Source of the DNA: Mesorhizobium sp. CA14
Lineage (GTDB): Bacteria; Pseudomonadota; Alphaproteobacteria; Rhizobiales; Rhizobiaceae
Length of the DNA: 64,000 bases
Direction: 5' to 3'
Assembly (NCBI RefSeq): GCF_020165195.1
Contig: NZ_JAIUHR010000016.1
Coordinates: 62,001-126,000 of the forward strand
Shown one piece after another: positions 27,988 to 35,956 of the stretch. The translations under genes were made by a program, and so were the position numbers. Positions within the stretch are counted from its first letter, which is position 1; each line of letters begins with the position of its first letter. Under the pieces are notes generated by a model. The model ran no database searches and was not told the origin of the DNA. It worked only from the letters and a program-made list of their open reading frames with translations.

Positions 27988-28782
27988 ATGAGCGGTTTGG
28001 CCGGTCGCAATTCAGAAACGCGCGCCATCGTCACCGGCGGCGCGCAGGGTATCGGCTTCGCGGTTGCGGAAGCGCTTGCCGACGAGGGCTGCCGCGCGCT
28101 GGCGCTGATCGGCCGCTCGCAGGAAAAGGGCGACAGGGCGGTCGCGGCGCTGAAGAAGACCGGCGTCGACGTCATCTTCGTCAGCGCCGATGTCGCCAAG
28201 GTCGCCGACTGCAAGCGCGCCGTCGAGACCGCGATCAAGCACTTCGGAACGCTGAACGCGCTGGTCAACGCCGCCGCCACTTCCGCGCGCGGCTCGCTGG
28301 TGGAGACGTCGGAGGAACTGTTCGACCAGATCTTCGACACCAATGTGCGCGGCCCCTTCTTCCTGATGCAGGGCCTGGTCGCGCATCTTCTTGAGCGCAA
28401 GGCGCCGGGCTCGATCGTCAACGTGCTGTCGATGTCCGCGCATGCCGGCCAGTCTTTCCTGACGCCCTATTCGACCAGCAAGGGCGCGCTGATGACGCTG
28501 ACCAAGAATGTCGCGGGCTCCTATCGGAAAAACCGTATCCGCTGCAACGCCGTGCTACCGGGATGGATGGACACCGAGGGCGAGGACATCGTGCAGAAGA
28601 AATGGCATGACGCGCCGGACGACTGGCTGGAAAAGGCCGAGGCCGCGCAGCCCATGGGCCAACTGGTCAAGCCGGCGCAGCTCGCCCGGCTGATCACCTA
28701 TATGCTGAGCCCCCAAGCTGGCGTGATGACCGGCTCCCTCGTCGACTATGATCAGAACATAGCCGGCGTTATCGGGGAGTAG
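27988..28782 (+). CDS. Short-chain dehydrogenase/reductase, last gene of the transporter operon
   Basis: The 264-residue classical SDR has the cofactor motif TGGAQGIG (about 16-23), NAA at 94-96, and a Tyr161-x-x-x-Lys165 pair (YSTSKGA). The C-terminal part (PGWMDTEGEDIVQKKW) is longer than usual before the substrate loop. The substrate is not evident. The context (inositol dehydrogenase and MocB-like transporter) suggests an inositol-derived polyol or inosamine. GGAGAG precedes the ATG. Confidence 0.85.
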   Translation: MSGLAGRNSETRAIVTGGAQGIGFAVAEALADEGCRALALIGRSQEKGDRAVAALKKTGVDVIFVSADVAKVADCKRAVETAIKHFGTLNALVNAAATSARGSLVETSEELFDQIFDTNVRGPFFLMQGLVAHLLERKAPGSIVNVLSMSAHAGQSFLTPYSTSKGALMTLTKNVAGSYRKNRIRCNAVLPGWMDTEGEDIVQKKWHDAPDDWLEKAEAAQPMGQLVKPAQLARLITYMLSPQAGVMTGSLVDYDQNIAGVIGE

Positions 28783-28809
28783 TGACAAACGCCCACACAT
28801 CGACTATAT
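28781..28809 (+). promoter_or_regulatory. Predicted promoter of the DAHP synthase leader RNA
   Basis: AGTGAC (28781-28786), a 17-nt spacer, then CTATAT (28804-28809). The latter is identical to the -10 I recall for S. meliloti sigma-70 promoters (CTTGAC-N17-CTATAT). Transcription is expected at about 28816-28818, at the leader peptide ATG (28817). It starts in the stop codon of the SDR gene. Confidence 0.6.
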
Positions 28810-28816
28810 GGGCCGC

Positions 28817-28891
28817 ATGATCCACCTGACCGCCTCGTTTTGGTACTTTTATGACAGCTCGCTGGCGGCGGGAGGATTGCGCTCGATCTGA
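28817..28891 (+). CDS. Aromatic-rich leader peptide of the DAHP synthase attenuator
   Basis: The 24-codon frame has Phe-Trp-Tyr-Phe-Tyr in a row at residues 8-12 (28838-28852) and ends TGA at 28889. All three end products of the shikimate route are sampled. Stalling on these codons would leave CTGGCGGC (28862-28869) free. An in-frame ATG at 28808 is possible but overlaps the -10, so a leaderless mRNA starting at 28817 is more likely. No Shine-Dalgarno sequence is visible, consistent with that. Confidence 0.85.
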   Translation: MIHLTASFWYFYDSSLAAGGLRSI

Positions 28892-28940
28892 AAACTCCAG
28901 ATCAAAAATCCGACAAGCCGCCAGACCTGGCGGCTTTTTT
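28862..28940 (+). promoter_or_regulatory. Transcription attenuator: antiterminator and terminator before the DAHP synthase gene
   Basis: The terminator is AGCCGCCA (28916-28923), loop GACC, TGGCGGCT (28928-28935), then a T run to 28940: a perfect 8-bp stem. The competing antiterminator pairs CTGGCGGC (28862-28869) with GCCGCCAG (28917-28924), which is exclusive with the terminator. A small hairpin GATCTG/CAGATC (28885-28903) covers the leader stop. A ribosome stalled at Phe-Trp-Tyr-Phe-Tyr favours the antiterminator; one that reaches the stop covers 28862-28869 and favours termination. Confidence 0.87.
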
Positions 28941-28980
28941 GTTTCAAGCCGGCAGGTCTCCTAACCAGGAGCAGAAAGCC

Positions 28981-30072
28981 GTGTTGACCACCACAGACGA
29001 CCTTCGGGTCAGGGAACTCAAGGTACTGACCACGCCGGACGAGGTAATGCGCGAGATACCGCACTCGCTCACGGCGACGCGCACCGTTGCCGCCTCGCGC
29101 AACGCCATCCATTCCATCCTCACGGGGGCCGACGATCGACTGGTGGTCATCGTCGGCCCTTGTTCCATCCACGATCCGGTCGCCGCCGTGGACTACGCCA
29201 GCCGTCTGGCGGTGCTGCGCGAGGCCCTGGCCGACCGGCTCGAGATCGTCATGCGCGTCTATTTTGAGAAGCCGCGCACCACCGTCGGCTGGAAGGGCCT
29301 GATCAACGATCCAGACCTCGACGGCAGCTTCAACATCGACAAGGGCTTGCGCATGGCGCGCAACGTTTTGTCGGCCGTCAACAATCTCGGCCTGCCGGCG
29401 GCGACCGAATTCCTCGACATGACGACGCCGCAATACATCGCCGACCTCGTCGCCTGGGGCGCGATCGGCGCGCGCACCACCGAAAGCCAGATCCATCGCG
29501 AGCTGGCCTCGGGCCTTTCTTGCCCGGTCGGCTTCAAGAACGGCACCGACGGCAATCTCAGGATCGCCGGCGAGGCGGTGAAGTCCGCCGCCCAGCCGCA
29601 TCACTTCATGGCGGTGACCAAGGGCGGCCGCAGCGCCATCGCGGCGACCACCGGCAACGAGGATTGCCATGTCATCCTGCGCGGCGGCATCACGCCGAAC
29701 TATGATGCCGCGAGCATCGACGCCGCCGCTGCCGAGCTTGGCCGCATCGGCGTCGCGCCGCGGCTGATGATCGATGTCAGCCACGCCAACAGCGCCAAGA
29801 AGCCGGAGAACCAGCCCAAGGTGGCGCACGACGTGGCGGGCCAGGTCGCTGCGGGCGACGAGCGCATCATCGGCGTCATGATCGAGAGCAATCTCGTCGC
29901 CGGCCGCCAGGACGTCGTGCCCGGCAAGCCGCTCGTCTACGGCCAGAGCATCACCGATGGCTGCATCGACTGGGCGACCACCGAGACGGTCCTGCATGGC
30001 CTCGCCGGCGCCGTCGAATGGCGCCGGTCGGTGAAGCGCGAGATGCTCGCCAGCCGTCAGGGCGCGGCTTGA
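28981..30072 (+). CDS. aroG: 3-deoxy-7-phosphoheptulonate (DAHP) synthase, class I
   Basis: Condenses phosphoenolpyruvate and erythrose 4-phosphate, the entry step of aromatic amino acid synthesis. The 363-residue AroF/G/H-type enzyme has the metal-binding GPCSIHDP (Cys61, His64), KPRTTVGWKG, and later metal ligands in VSHANSAKKP and IESNLVAG. The GTG at 28981 is preceded by AGGAG 9 nt upstream. The gene is controlled by the attenuator just upstream. Whether it should be called aroF, aroG or aroH cannot be decided from sequence alone. Confidence 0.93.
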   Translation: MLTTTDDLRVRELKVLTTPDEVMREIPHSLTATRTVAASRNAIHSILTGADDRLVVIVGPCSIHDPVAAVDYASRLAVLREALADRLEIVMRVYFEKPRTTVGWKGLINDPDLDGSFNIDKGLRMARNVLSAVNNLGLPAATEFLDMTTPQYIADLVAWGAIGARTTESQIHRELASGLSCPVGFKNGTDGNLRIAGEAVKSAAQPHHFMAVTKGGRSAIAATTGNEDCHVILRGGITPNYDAASIDAAAAELGRIGVAPRLMIDVSHANSAKKPENQPKVAHDVAGQVAAGDERIIGVMIESNLVAGRQDVVPGKPLVYGQSITDGCIDWATTETVLHGLAGAVEWRRSVKREMLASRQGAA

Positions 30073-30082
30073 GCGGAAAGGC

Positions 30083-30106
30083 GAGGGCGGCGATCACGCC
30101 GCCCTC
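30083..30106. terminator. Shared hairpin between the convergent DAHP synthase and lysE genes
   Basis: GAGGGCGGC (30083-30091), loop GATCAC, GCCGCCCTC (30098-30106): a perfect 9-bp stem 10 nt after the DAHP synthase stop. It includes the last codons and stop of the opposing lysE gene. No T tract follows on either strand. Confidence 0.5.
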
Positions 30107-30729
30107 AACCCCTCCCAGGCCGTGAATATCGAAACGGCAAACAGCAGCAGCCCCGCTGCGCGGCCTGCAAATATGGTCGCCTTCGGATTGTCGACCAGCA
30201 GGCCCCGGCTGCGGCCGGCGGTGACGGCAAGCCCGCCATAGATCGCGGCCTGCGTGGCGACCGTCAGCAATCCCATGATTGTCGCCTGCATCCAGATCGG
30301 ACCGTAAGCCGGCTTCAAGAATTGCGGATAAACGGCAAAGATGAAGAGATAGGCCTTCGGATTGATCAGGCAGGTGACCAGGCCCTGCCGAAACGCCTTC
30401 CAGGCCGAGCGGCTCCCCGCGGGCCCGTCATCGCCGACGGTGATCGAGCTGCGCATCAGCGAAATGCCGATATAGGCCATGTAGGCGGCGCCGGCGACCA
30501 GCAGCGGCGTGAACAGGATCGGCACGAGATGCATGAGCAGGCCGACGCCGATCGCGCCGTTCAGCGTGTGCACTGCACCGCCCAGCATGATGCCGGCGGT
30601 CGCGGCCAGGCCCCTGTTGCTGCCGCCGGCCAGCGCATTGGCCAGCACGAACAGCATGTCCATGCCCGGAACGGCGATGATGCCGAACAGAAGCACGAAG
30701 AACAGCCAGAGATTTTCGCCATAGCTCAT
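30094..30729 (-). CDS. LysE/RhtB-family amino acid or metabolite exporter
   Basis: The 211-residue membrane protein has about six helices. Its family N-terminus is LFFVLLFGIIAVPGMDMLFVLANALAGG, with the conserved glycine-rich helix GLAATAGIMLGGAVHT and the loop GLVTCLINPKAYLFIFAVYPQF. The substrate is unknown. It lies divergent from a WYL regulator. The ATG at 30729 abuts a GTCAGTTG box; another ATG at 30747 is possible. Confidence 0.9.
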   Translation of the reverse strand: MSYGENLWLFFVLLFGIIAVPGMDMLFVLANALAGGSNRGLAATAGIMLGGAVHTLNGAIGVGLLMHLVPILFTPLLVAGAAYMAYIGISLMRSSITVGDDGPAGSRSAWKAFRQGLVTCLINPKAYLFIFAVYPQFLKPAYGPIWMQATIMGLLTVATQAAIYGGLAVTAGRSRGLLVDNPKATIFAGRAAGLLLFAVSIFTAWEGLRAA

Positions 30730-30811
30730 GTCAGTTGCCTGTCGCATTATCCGCCTGCACGCAAAGGAATCTGTTGATTTTCAAGCGGGTAGGCGGCCCT
30801 ATAGGTCACTC

Positions 30812-30835
30812 CAACTGACGGGGATGTGTCAGTTG
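30812..30835. promoter_or_regulatory. Operator-like inverted repeat CAACTGAC-N8-GTCAGTTG
   Basis: The arms at 30812-30819 and 30828-30835 are perfectly complementary. A third copy of GTCAGTTG lies at 30730-30737, next to the lysE start codon. The main repeat is 20 nt before the ATG of the WYL regulator, as for an autoregulated divergent pair. Confidence 0.65.
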
Positions 30836-30855
30836 CGTTTCGGTCGGATGAAAAA

Positions 30856-31560
30856 ATGCGCAAGGCCTCGCGGCTGTTCGAGATCATCCAGGTCCTGCGG
30901 CTGGCCAGGAAGCCGGTGACGGCGGCGATGCTCGCCGGGCAGTTGGAAGTCACCGTGCGTTCGGTCTATCGCGACATCGCGGCCCTGCAGGCGATGCGCG
31001 TGCCGATCGAGGGTGGGCGCGGCATCGGCTACATATTGCGCCCCGGCTTCGACCTGCCGCCGCTGATGTTTTCCATCGAGGAGATGGAAGCGATCGTGCT
31101 GTCCTTGGCGCTGCTCGAGCGCACCGGCGACGACGAGCTCAAGCAGGCCGCCAAACGGGTCGGCGCCAAGATCGCCGGCGCCGTGCCGCCGCCCATGCGG
31201 CAGACGCTCGACGCCAATGCCCTCCATGCCTGGGGCTTTGCCGCGCCCTCCGCTTCCGCCGTCGACCTCGCTCTGGTCCGCCGCGCCATCCGCCACGAGG
31301 AGAAGCTCAGCCTCTCCTATCGCGACGAAGCGGGGCGGGCGAGCGACCGCATCATCCGCCCGGTCGCGCTGATCTATTATGCCGAGACGGCCAACATCGT
31401 CGCCTGGTGCGAGTTGCGGCAGGCCATCCGCAATTTTCGCAGCGATCGCATCGAGGATTGCCGAGAGACCGGCCTGTGGTTCAAGGGCGAAGGCGACCGG
31501 CTGCGGCAGGTCTGGGTCGACAGCTGGGAGATCAACGCCGCGGCCGCCGGCGGCAACTGA
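30856..31560 (+). CDS. HTH and WYL-domain transcriptional regulator (YafY/DeoR-like)
   Basis: The 234-residue protein has an N-terminal helix-turn-helix (KPVTAAMLAGQLEVTVRSVYRDI, residues 18-40). A YIL wing follows, then the WYL ligand-binding module (LSLSYRDEAGRASDRIIRPVALIYY, then WCELRQAIRNFRSDRI). The Trp of the classical WYL triplet is less clear here. The ATG at 30856 gives the family N-terminus MRKASRLFEIIQVLR. It probably controls the divergent lysE exporter through the CAACTGAC/GTCAGTTG sites. Confidence 0.9.
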   Translation: MRKASRLFEIIQVLRLARKPVTAAMLAGQLEVTVRSVYRDIAALQAMRVPIEGGRGIGYILRPGFDLPPLMFSIEEMEAIVLSLALLERTGDDELKQAAKRVGAKIAGAVPPPMRQTLDANALHAWGFAAPSASAVDLALVRRAIRHEEKLSLSYRDEAGRASDRIIRPVALIYYAETANIVAWCELRQAIRNFRSDRIEDCRETGLWFKGEGDRLRQVWVDSWEINAAAAGGN

Positions 31561-31605
31561 GGCGTCGCCGGCCTCGCGATGCAGTGCTGCACGATCGACT
31601 CGCTT

Positions 31606-32406
31606 TCAGGGCACGATGCCGCGACAAGCCCAGGCGACATTGGCGAACGATCGCGGGCCGTCAGGCCGGCCGGCCTGATAGGCATCGCGGACGGCCGCCT
31701 CGACACGCTTCTGCTCGGCCGCGTCCAGCATGGCTATGTATTTGCCGAGCGGGCCTTCGCCGGCGCCGATCGGCGCCCAGAAGTCATCGAAATCCGCGTA
31801 GTCCATGCGGATCATCAATTCGGCTTCGGCGACGTCGACGAGACCCTGCTCGACAAAGGTCCGCTTCATCTCGCCCGGCTGCATCATCGGCTGGAAGCAA
31901 TAGCGGCTGCGCATCTGGCGCCCGCTTTCGCTGAGCGCCGCGACAGTGTCGATTATCATGCGCATGCCGGTCATGCCGCCGTAATGGTCCCAAACCACGG
32001 CCGCGACCACGCCGCCAGGCCGCGTCACGCGGCGCATCTCGGCCACCGCCTTGCCGGCCTCCGGCACGAAGTGCAGCACCAGCAGCGCCAGCGCGCGGTC
32101 GAACGCATTGTCGGCGAACGGCAGGGCGGTGGCATCCGCCTGCTGGATGGTGACGCGCGGATCGGTGTTCCTCTCCTTCGCCGCCGCGACGAAGACCGGC
32201 GAGAAGTCGATGGCCTGGATCTCGGCGAGATCACCTGATTTCGCCAGTTCGAAGGTCAGGCTGCCGGTGCCGCAACCCACATCGAGGATTTTTTCGCCGC
32301 CGGCCAGACCTGCGAAGTCGATGAACTTGGGCGCGAGCCGGCGGCTCCAGCGCCCCATCAGCTGCTCATAACCGGACGCCGCGTGAACGGTGAAGCTTGA
32401 TGTCAT
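31606..32406 (-). CDS. Class I SAM-dependent methyltransferase
   Basis: The 266-residue protein has SAM motif I ILDVGCGTGSLTFELA, acidic loop AIDFSP, motif II QQADATALPFADNAFD and post-motif LHFVPEAGKAVAEMRRVTRPGG. This is the UbiE/type 11 pattern. The substrate is unknown and no pathway neighbour points to one. It is convergent with the WYL regulator, with a 45-nt gap. Confidence 0.88.
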   Translation of the reverse strand: MTSSFTVHAASGYEQLMGRWSRRLAPKFIDFAGLAGGEKILDVGCGTGSLTFELAKSGDLAEIQAIDFSPVFVAAAKERNTDPRVTIQQADATALPFADNAFDRALALLVLHFVPEAGKAVAEMRRVTRPGGVVAAVVWDHYGGMTGMRMIIDTVAALSESGRQMRSRYCFQPMMQPGEMKRTFVEQGLVDVAEAELMIRMDYADFDDFWAPIGAGEGPLGKYIAMLDAAEQKRVEAAVRDAYQAGRPDGPRSFANVAWACRGIVP

Positions 32407-32585
32407 CCCGCCCTCCCTTCGCTGGTTTCAGCCTAGACCTGCGCGGAAGCCATGCCAAGCAGCGGATCGTTCCGTGACCGCACGCAAGGGTTGGAGCGGG
32501 TGGGCGCCGGCCGGCCAGGCACGTTGCCGGGAACATGCACAGAAGCTAACATGGCGCCGGACCCTCGCGGACATTGGGGGACGGG

Positions 32586-33989
32586 GTGAGCAAGATCCTG
32601 ATTTGCGGTGGAGGCGTAATCGGCTTGTGCACGGCGGCCATGCTTGGCCGCGATGGTCATGACGTGACGGTCCTCGAGGCCGATCCGGCTGATCGGCCTT
32701 CAAGTTCCATTCAAGGATGGGACTGGGAGCGCCCCGGCGTCGCGCAGTTCAGGCAGCCTCACAACCTCAGCTCGCGATTCCGGATGGTCGCCGATCAGGA
32801 GCTGCCGGGGCTGACTGACACATTGCTGCGCGCCGGCTGTGTCTGGATGGACTTTTTCGACCCCCGATCGTTGCCCCCGACAATAACGGACAGGGCGCCC
32901 CGCCCGGGTGACGAAGCCATGCGCTTCGTCACCGGCAGGCGGCCGGTGATCGAGTGGGCCGTAGCCGAGATGGCGCAAGCTGCGCCCAATGTGACGGTCC
33001 GGCGGGGGATCAAGGTTCGCGAGCTGATCACGAGCGCCTCAGCCATCCCCGGCGTGCCGCATATTGCGGGCATTCGCACCACGTCCGGCGAGGAGATTCG
33101 CGCCGATCTGGTGATCGATGCGATGGGGCGGCGAAGCCCTGCCTGCGAATGGATCGTTGCGGCGGGAGGGCGCAGTCCGAGCGAGGAAGCCGAAGACAGC
33201 AATTTCGTCTATTTCACTCGCTATTTCACGGGCAAGCAGCGGCCGCCCCGAAAGGGCCGCCTGCTCACTCCGATGGGGCTGTTCTCGATTCTCACGCTGG
33301 ATGGCGACAACGACACCTGGTCGGTCACCCTGTTCACCTCGGCGAGAAACAAGGCCATGCGGGCTTTGCGCGACACCGCCACGTTCCACCGTGTCGTCAT
33401 GGCATGTCCGATGCAGGCCCATTGGCTTGACGGCGAGCCGATCACGCATGTCCTGCTGATGGCAGGCGTTCTCGACCGCTACCGGCGGTTTGTCGTCGAC
33501 GGTCAGCCTGTCGTCACCGGGTTTGCGGCTGTGGCCGACGCCTGGGCCTGCACCAATCCGTCGGCCGGGCGGGGGTTGAGCGTCGGCGTTCTGCACGCGC
33601 AGGTGCTCAGGAATGTCGCTCGCCGGCACATCGACGACCCCGCCGAATTCGCGCGGGAATACGATGCCGAGACCGAGCGCCAGGTCGGCCCGTTCTACCG
33701 TAACCAGATCGCCGCCGACCGTGCCCGGATCGCGGAGATGAACGCCCTGGCAGACGGACTTCCCGTTCCGCCATCAAATCCGGTCATGGCCCGGCTTTTC
33801 GCTGCCGCAAGCGAGGATGCCGACGTGTTTCGCGGCGTGGTCGAGATCGCCATGTGCGTTTCGCTGCCGCAGGATGTCGTCGCCAGACCGCATATCGCGG
33901 CAAAACTGGCCGAACTGGACGGCCGCCCTTTGTCGCCGAATCCCAACATCATTGATCGCGACCGTATGGCATCCCTGCTTGCCGGCTGA
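32586..33989 (+). CDS. FAD-dependent oxidoreductase (tryptophan-halogenase/epoxidase-like flavoprotein)
   Basis: The 467-residue protein begins KILICGGGVIGLCTAAMLGRDG, a GxGxxG dinucleotide fold with E-A-D after the second strand (VLEADP). A late GFAAVADAWACTNPSAGRGL resembles the GD-type FAD-closing motif of aromatic hydroxylases and halogenases, although the usual Asp is shifted. There is no halogenase WxWxIP motif that I can see. GTG at 32586 is the preferred start; a TTG at 32574 is possible. No neighbour shows the substrate. Confidence 0.75.
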   Translation: MSKILICGGGVIGLCTAAMLGRDGHDVTVLEADPADRPSSSIQGWDWERPGVAQFRQPHNLSSRFRMVADQELPGLTDTLLRAGCVWMDFFDPRSLPPTITDRAPRPGDEAMRFVTGRRPVIEWAVAEMAQAAPNVTVRRGIKVRELITSASAIPGVPHIAGIRTTSGEEIRADLVIDAMGRRSPACEWIVAAGGRSPSEEAEDSNFVYFTRYFTGKQRPPRKGRLLTPMGLFSILTLDGDNDTWSVTLFTSARNKAMRALRDTATFHRVVMACPMQAHWLDGEPITHVLLMAGVLDRYRRFVVDGQPVVTGFAAVADAWACTNPSAGRGLSVGVLHAQVLRNVARRHIDDPAEFAREYDAETERQVGPFYRNQIAADRARIAEMNALADGLPVPPSNPVMARLFAAASEDADVFRGVVEIAMCVSLPQDVVARPHIAAKLAELDGRPLSPNPNIIDRDRMASLLAG

Positions 33990-34058
33990 TCTTTTCGCAA
34001 TCCAGCGTCGACGCGCGGGGTTAAAAGCTTACTGGGACTGCGACGACGGAGAGTTCGC

Positions 34059-35138
34059 TCACGCCGGCGTCGTTTTGCCGGTCGAGAGAGCGTCGAACAC
34101 TTCGCTTGTTTCGGCCACGAGCGTTCGCACCAGTTGGCCGGCCGGAAGCTCCCTGTTCAGCGCCGCCGCCTGCCCATAGAGATGGAAGGCGAAATCTTCC
34201 TTGGCATTGCTGAGCGGAGCGCTGAGCGCGACCATTTGCGGGAAGTCCGGAAGGGGCCCCCTGCTCTCCTCCATTTCCAGGGCGTAGCGGGTGCGTCTCG
34301 CCCGCGCCGCGCGGCCGGTGAAGACATCGGTGACCATCGTGTCCATGTCGGTCGCGGTGCGGATCAGGGCGCGTCGCGTCGCGTCCGTGCCGGCTTCGTC
34401 GCAGGACAGGAAACCGGTGCCGATCTGCACGCCGCTGGCGCCAAGCGCGAAAGCGGCCGCTATGCCGCGGCCGTCGGCGATGCCTCCCGCGGCAATGACC
34501 GGGAGTTCGACGGCATCGACGACCTGGGGAACCAGTGCCATCGTTCCAACGCCGTCGCCGGGACCATTGGGAGCGTGCGAACCGCGGTGACCTCCCGCCT
34601 CCCAGCCCTGGGCTATGACCGCATCGGCTCCACCGCCGGCGAGCTTGTGCGCCTCGGCGACATTGGTCGCGGTGCCGATGATAGCGATCCCGGCCTGCTT
34701 CAGCCTGCCAACGGCAGCCGCATCCGGAATGCCGAAATGAAAGCTCACGACCGGCGGGCGGATCTCGAGCAGCAGTTCAAGCTTTTCTTCGTCGAAACCC
34801 GGCCCGACCGGCGGAAGCCTCCGCGAGGGTTGGTCAAGCGACAGCTCCTCGTAGTAGGGCCGCAACCTGTCGATGACCCGGGTCAGCACGGCGTCGCCGG
34901 TGTCGGGCCTGGGAAAAACAAAGAAGTTGAGGTTGAAGGGACACACGGTCAAGGCGCGCATCTGGCGCGCGGCGTTGCGCAGGCCATCCGGCAGCATCGA
35001 TGCGCATCCGAGCGACCCCAGCCCTCCGGCATTGCTCACCGCGGCGGCGAGTTCCGGCGTCGCCGAGCCCGCCATTGGCGCCTGGATGATCGGATGCTCG
35101 ATCTTCAAGAGATCGCATAAACGGCGGTTCGGCCACAT
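34059..35138 (-). CDS. Nitronate monooxygenase (2-nitropropane dioxygenase family)
   Basis: FMN-dependent TIM-barrel enzyme that detoxifies nitronates such as propionate 3-nitronate. The 359-residue protein has IIQAPMAGSATPELAAAVSNAGGLGSL at the N-terminus. FMN-binding stretches are AQGWEAGGHRG, IAAGGIADGRG and GASGVQIGTGFL. The ATG at 35138 follows AGGAAA. It may also act as an enoyl reductase-like member. Confidence 0.9.
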   Translation of the reverse strand: MWPNRRLCDLLKIEHPIIQAPMAGSATPELAAAVSNAGGLGSLGCASMLPDGLRNAARQMRALTVCPFNLNFFVFPRPDTGDAVLTRVIDRLRPYYEELSLDQPSRRLPPVGPGFDEEKLELLLEIRPPVVSFHFGIPDAAAVGRLKQAGIAIIGTATNVAEAHKLAGGGADAVIAQGWEAGGHRGSHAPNGPGDGVGTMALVPQVVDAVELPVIAAGGIADGRGIAAAFALGASGVQIGTGFLSCDEAGTDATRRALIRTATDMDTMVTDVFTGRAARARRTRYALEMEESRGPLPDFPQMVALSAPLSNAKEDFAFHLYGQAAALNRELPAGQLVRTLVAETSEVFDALSTGKTTPA

Positions 35139-35233
35139 GAGCGTTTTTCCTGTTGGGAAGGAACACACGCCCACCCATCATAAGCCGGTCGCGGGGCCCG
35201 GTCACCGGAATTGTGCGGGTACGCTCCCCCCAA

Positions 35234-35393
35234 CTCTCCCGCTCCACCAGCGGGCACTTCAGCTTGGTGATCGGATACCGTCCGCGGCCGGGCGTCGGCG
35301 GCGTTTCGAGCTGCTCGATCGCCCATTGGCCCATCGCCAGATGCGGCAAGGTCGTCAGCGGCGGGAAGAGATGGCGGGCGATCTCCTCGTCAT
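35234..35393 (-). pseudogene. Decayed duplicate of the 3' end of the lacI-type gene at 36347
   Basis: On the minus strand this 160-bp stretch encodes IARHLFPPLTTLPHLAMGQ followed by WAIEQLETPPTPGRGRYPI. This is nearly identical to the C-terminus of the regulator at 36347-37453 (matching DNA about 36369-36535). It has small in-frame deletions of 6 and 3 nt and scattered substitutions. It has no 5' part, and its end runs into unrelated sequence. The intact gene and this remnant flank the toxin-antitoxin pair in the same orientation. Confidence 0.88.
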
Positions 35394-35416
35394 TGCAGGG
35401 GCCTGCACAGCTCGCC

Positions 35417-35956
35417 TCAAGTTTTCGAGAACAGCGCCTGTATCGTCTCGATCGGCATCAGCATGACGCGCTCGCCCAGCGGAGACATAATGAAGCCGTG
35501 ACGCTGGTAGAAACCAACGGCGCCGTCGTCGATTGCGTGTGCCACCACGGCACGAACCCCGGCAATGTCCGAAACCGCGAGGCAACGCCGCAAAGCATCG
35601 GAAAGCAGGTCGCCGCCGAGGCCCATTCCCTGGAACGCCTCATCGACCGCCAGACGGCCTATCAGCAGCAAGGGAACCTGTTCGGGCATGCCCCGGCGCA
35701 GCTTGGCGCTTGGCAGCGCGATCCGCTCCTCCATCGCCGTCGAGATCGCATAGTAACCGACGACACGATTTTTCGTGCCCGCGTCGCAGACGACATAGGT
35801 TCGCGCGGATAGCCCTTCGCCAACTAAGGCACGGTTTCGCAGCCAGTCATCGAGAGATGAATGCTTGCCATTTTGAAATTCGGAAACGTCATGGCTGACA
35901 CTCAGCCGTTCCGGAGCGCGCACCCGCAATCGCTGCGGCTGCCCGGCGGGCATCAT
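35417..35956 (-). CDS. tacT: GNAT-fold toxin of a TacA/TacT-type toxin-antitoxin module
   Basis: Toxins of this class acetylate the amino group of charged tRNAs and stop translation. The 179-residue protein has SLDDWLRNRA near residue 35 and VVGYYAISTAM. The acetyl-CoA motif is GRLAVDEAFQGMGLGGDLLSDAL, followed by FYQRHGF. It overlaps the DUF1778 antitoxin by 4 nt (ATGA), the standard arrangement. Its 3' end lies 23 nt from the lacI remnant. Confidence 0.9.
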   Translation of the reverse strand: MMPAGQPQRLRVRAPERLSVSHDVSEFQNGKHSSLDDWLRNRALVGEGLSARTYVVCDAGTKNRVVGYYAISTAMEERIALPSAKLRRGMPEQVPLLLIGRLAVDEAFQGMGLGGDLLSDALRRCLAVSDIAGVRAVVAHAIDDGAVGFYQRHGFIMSPLGERVMLMPIETIQALFSKT

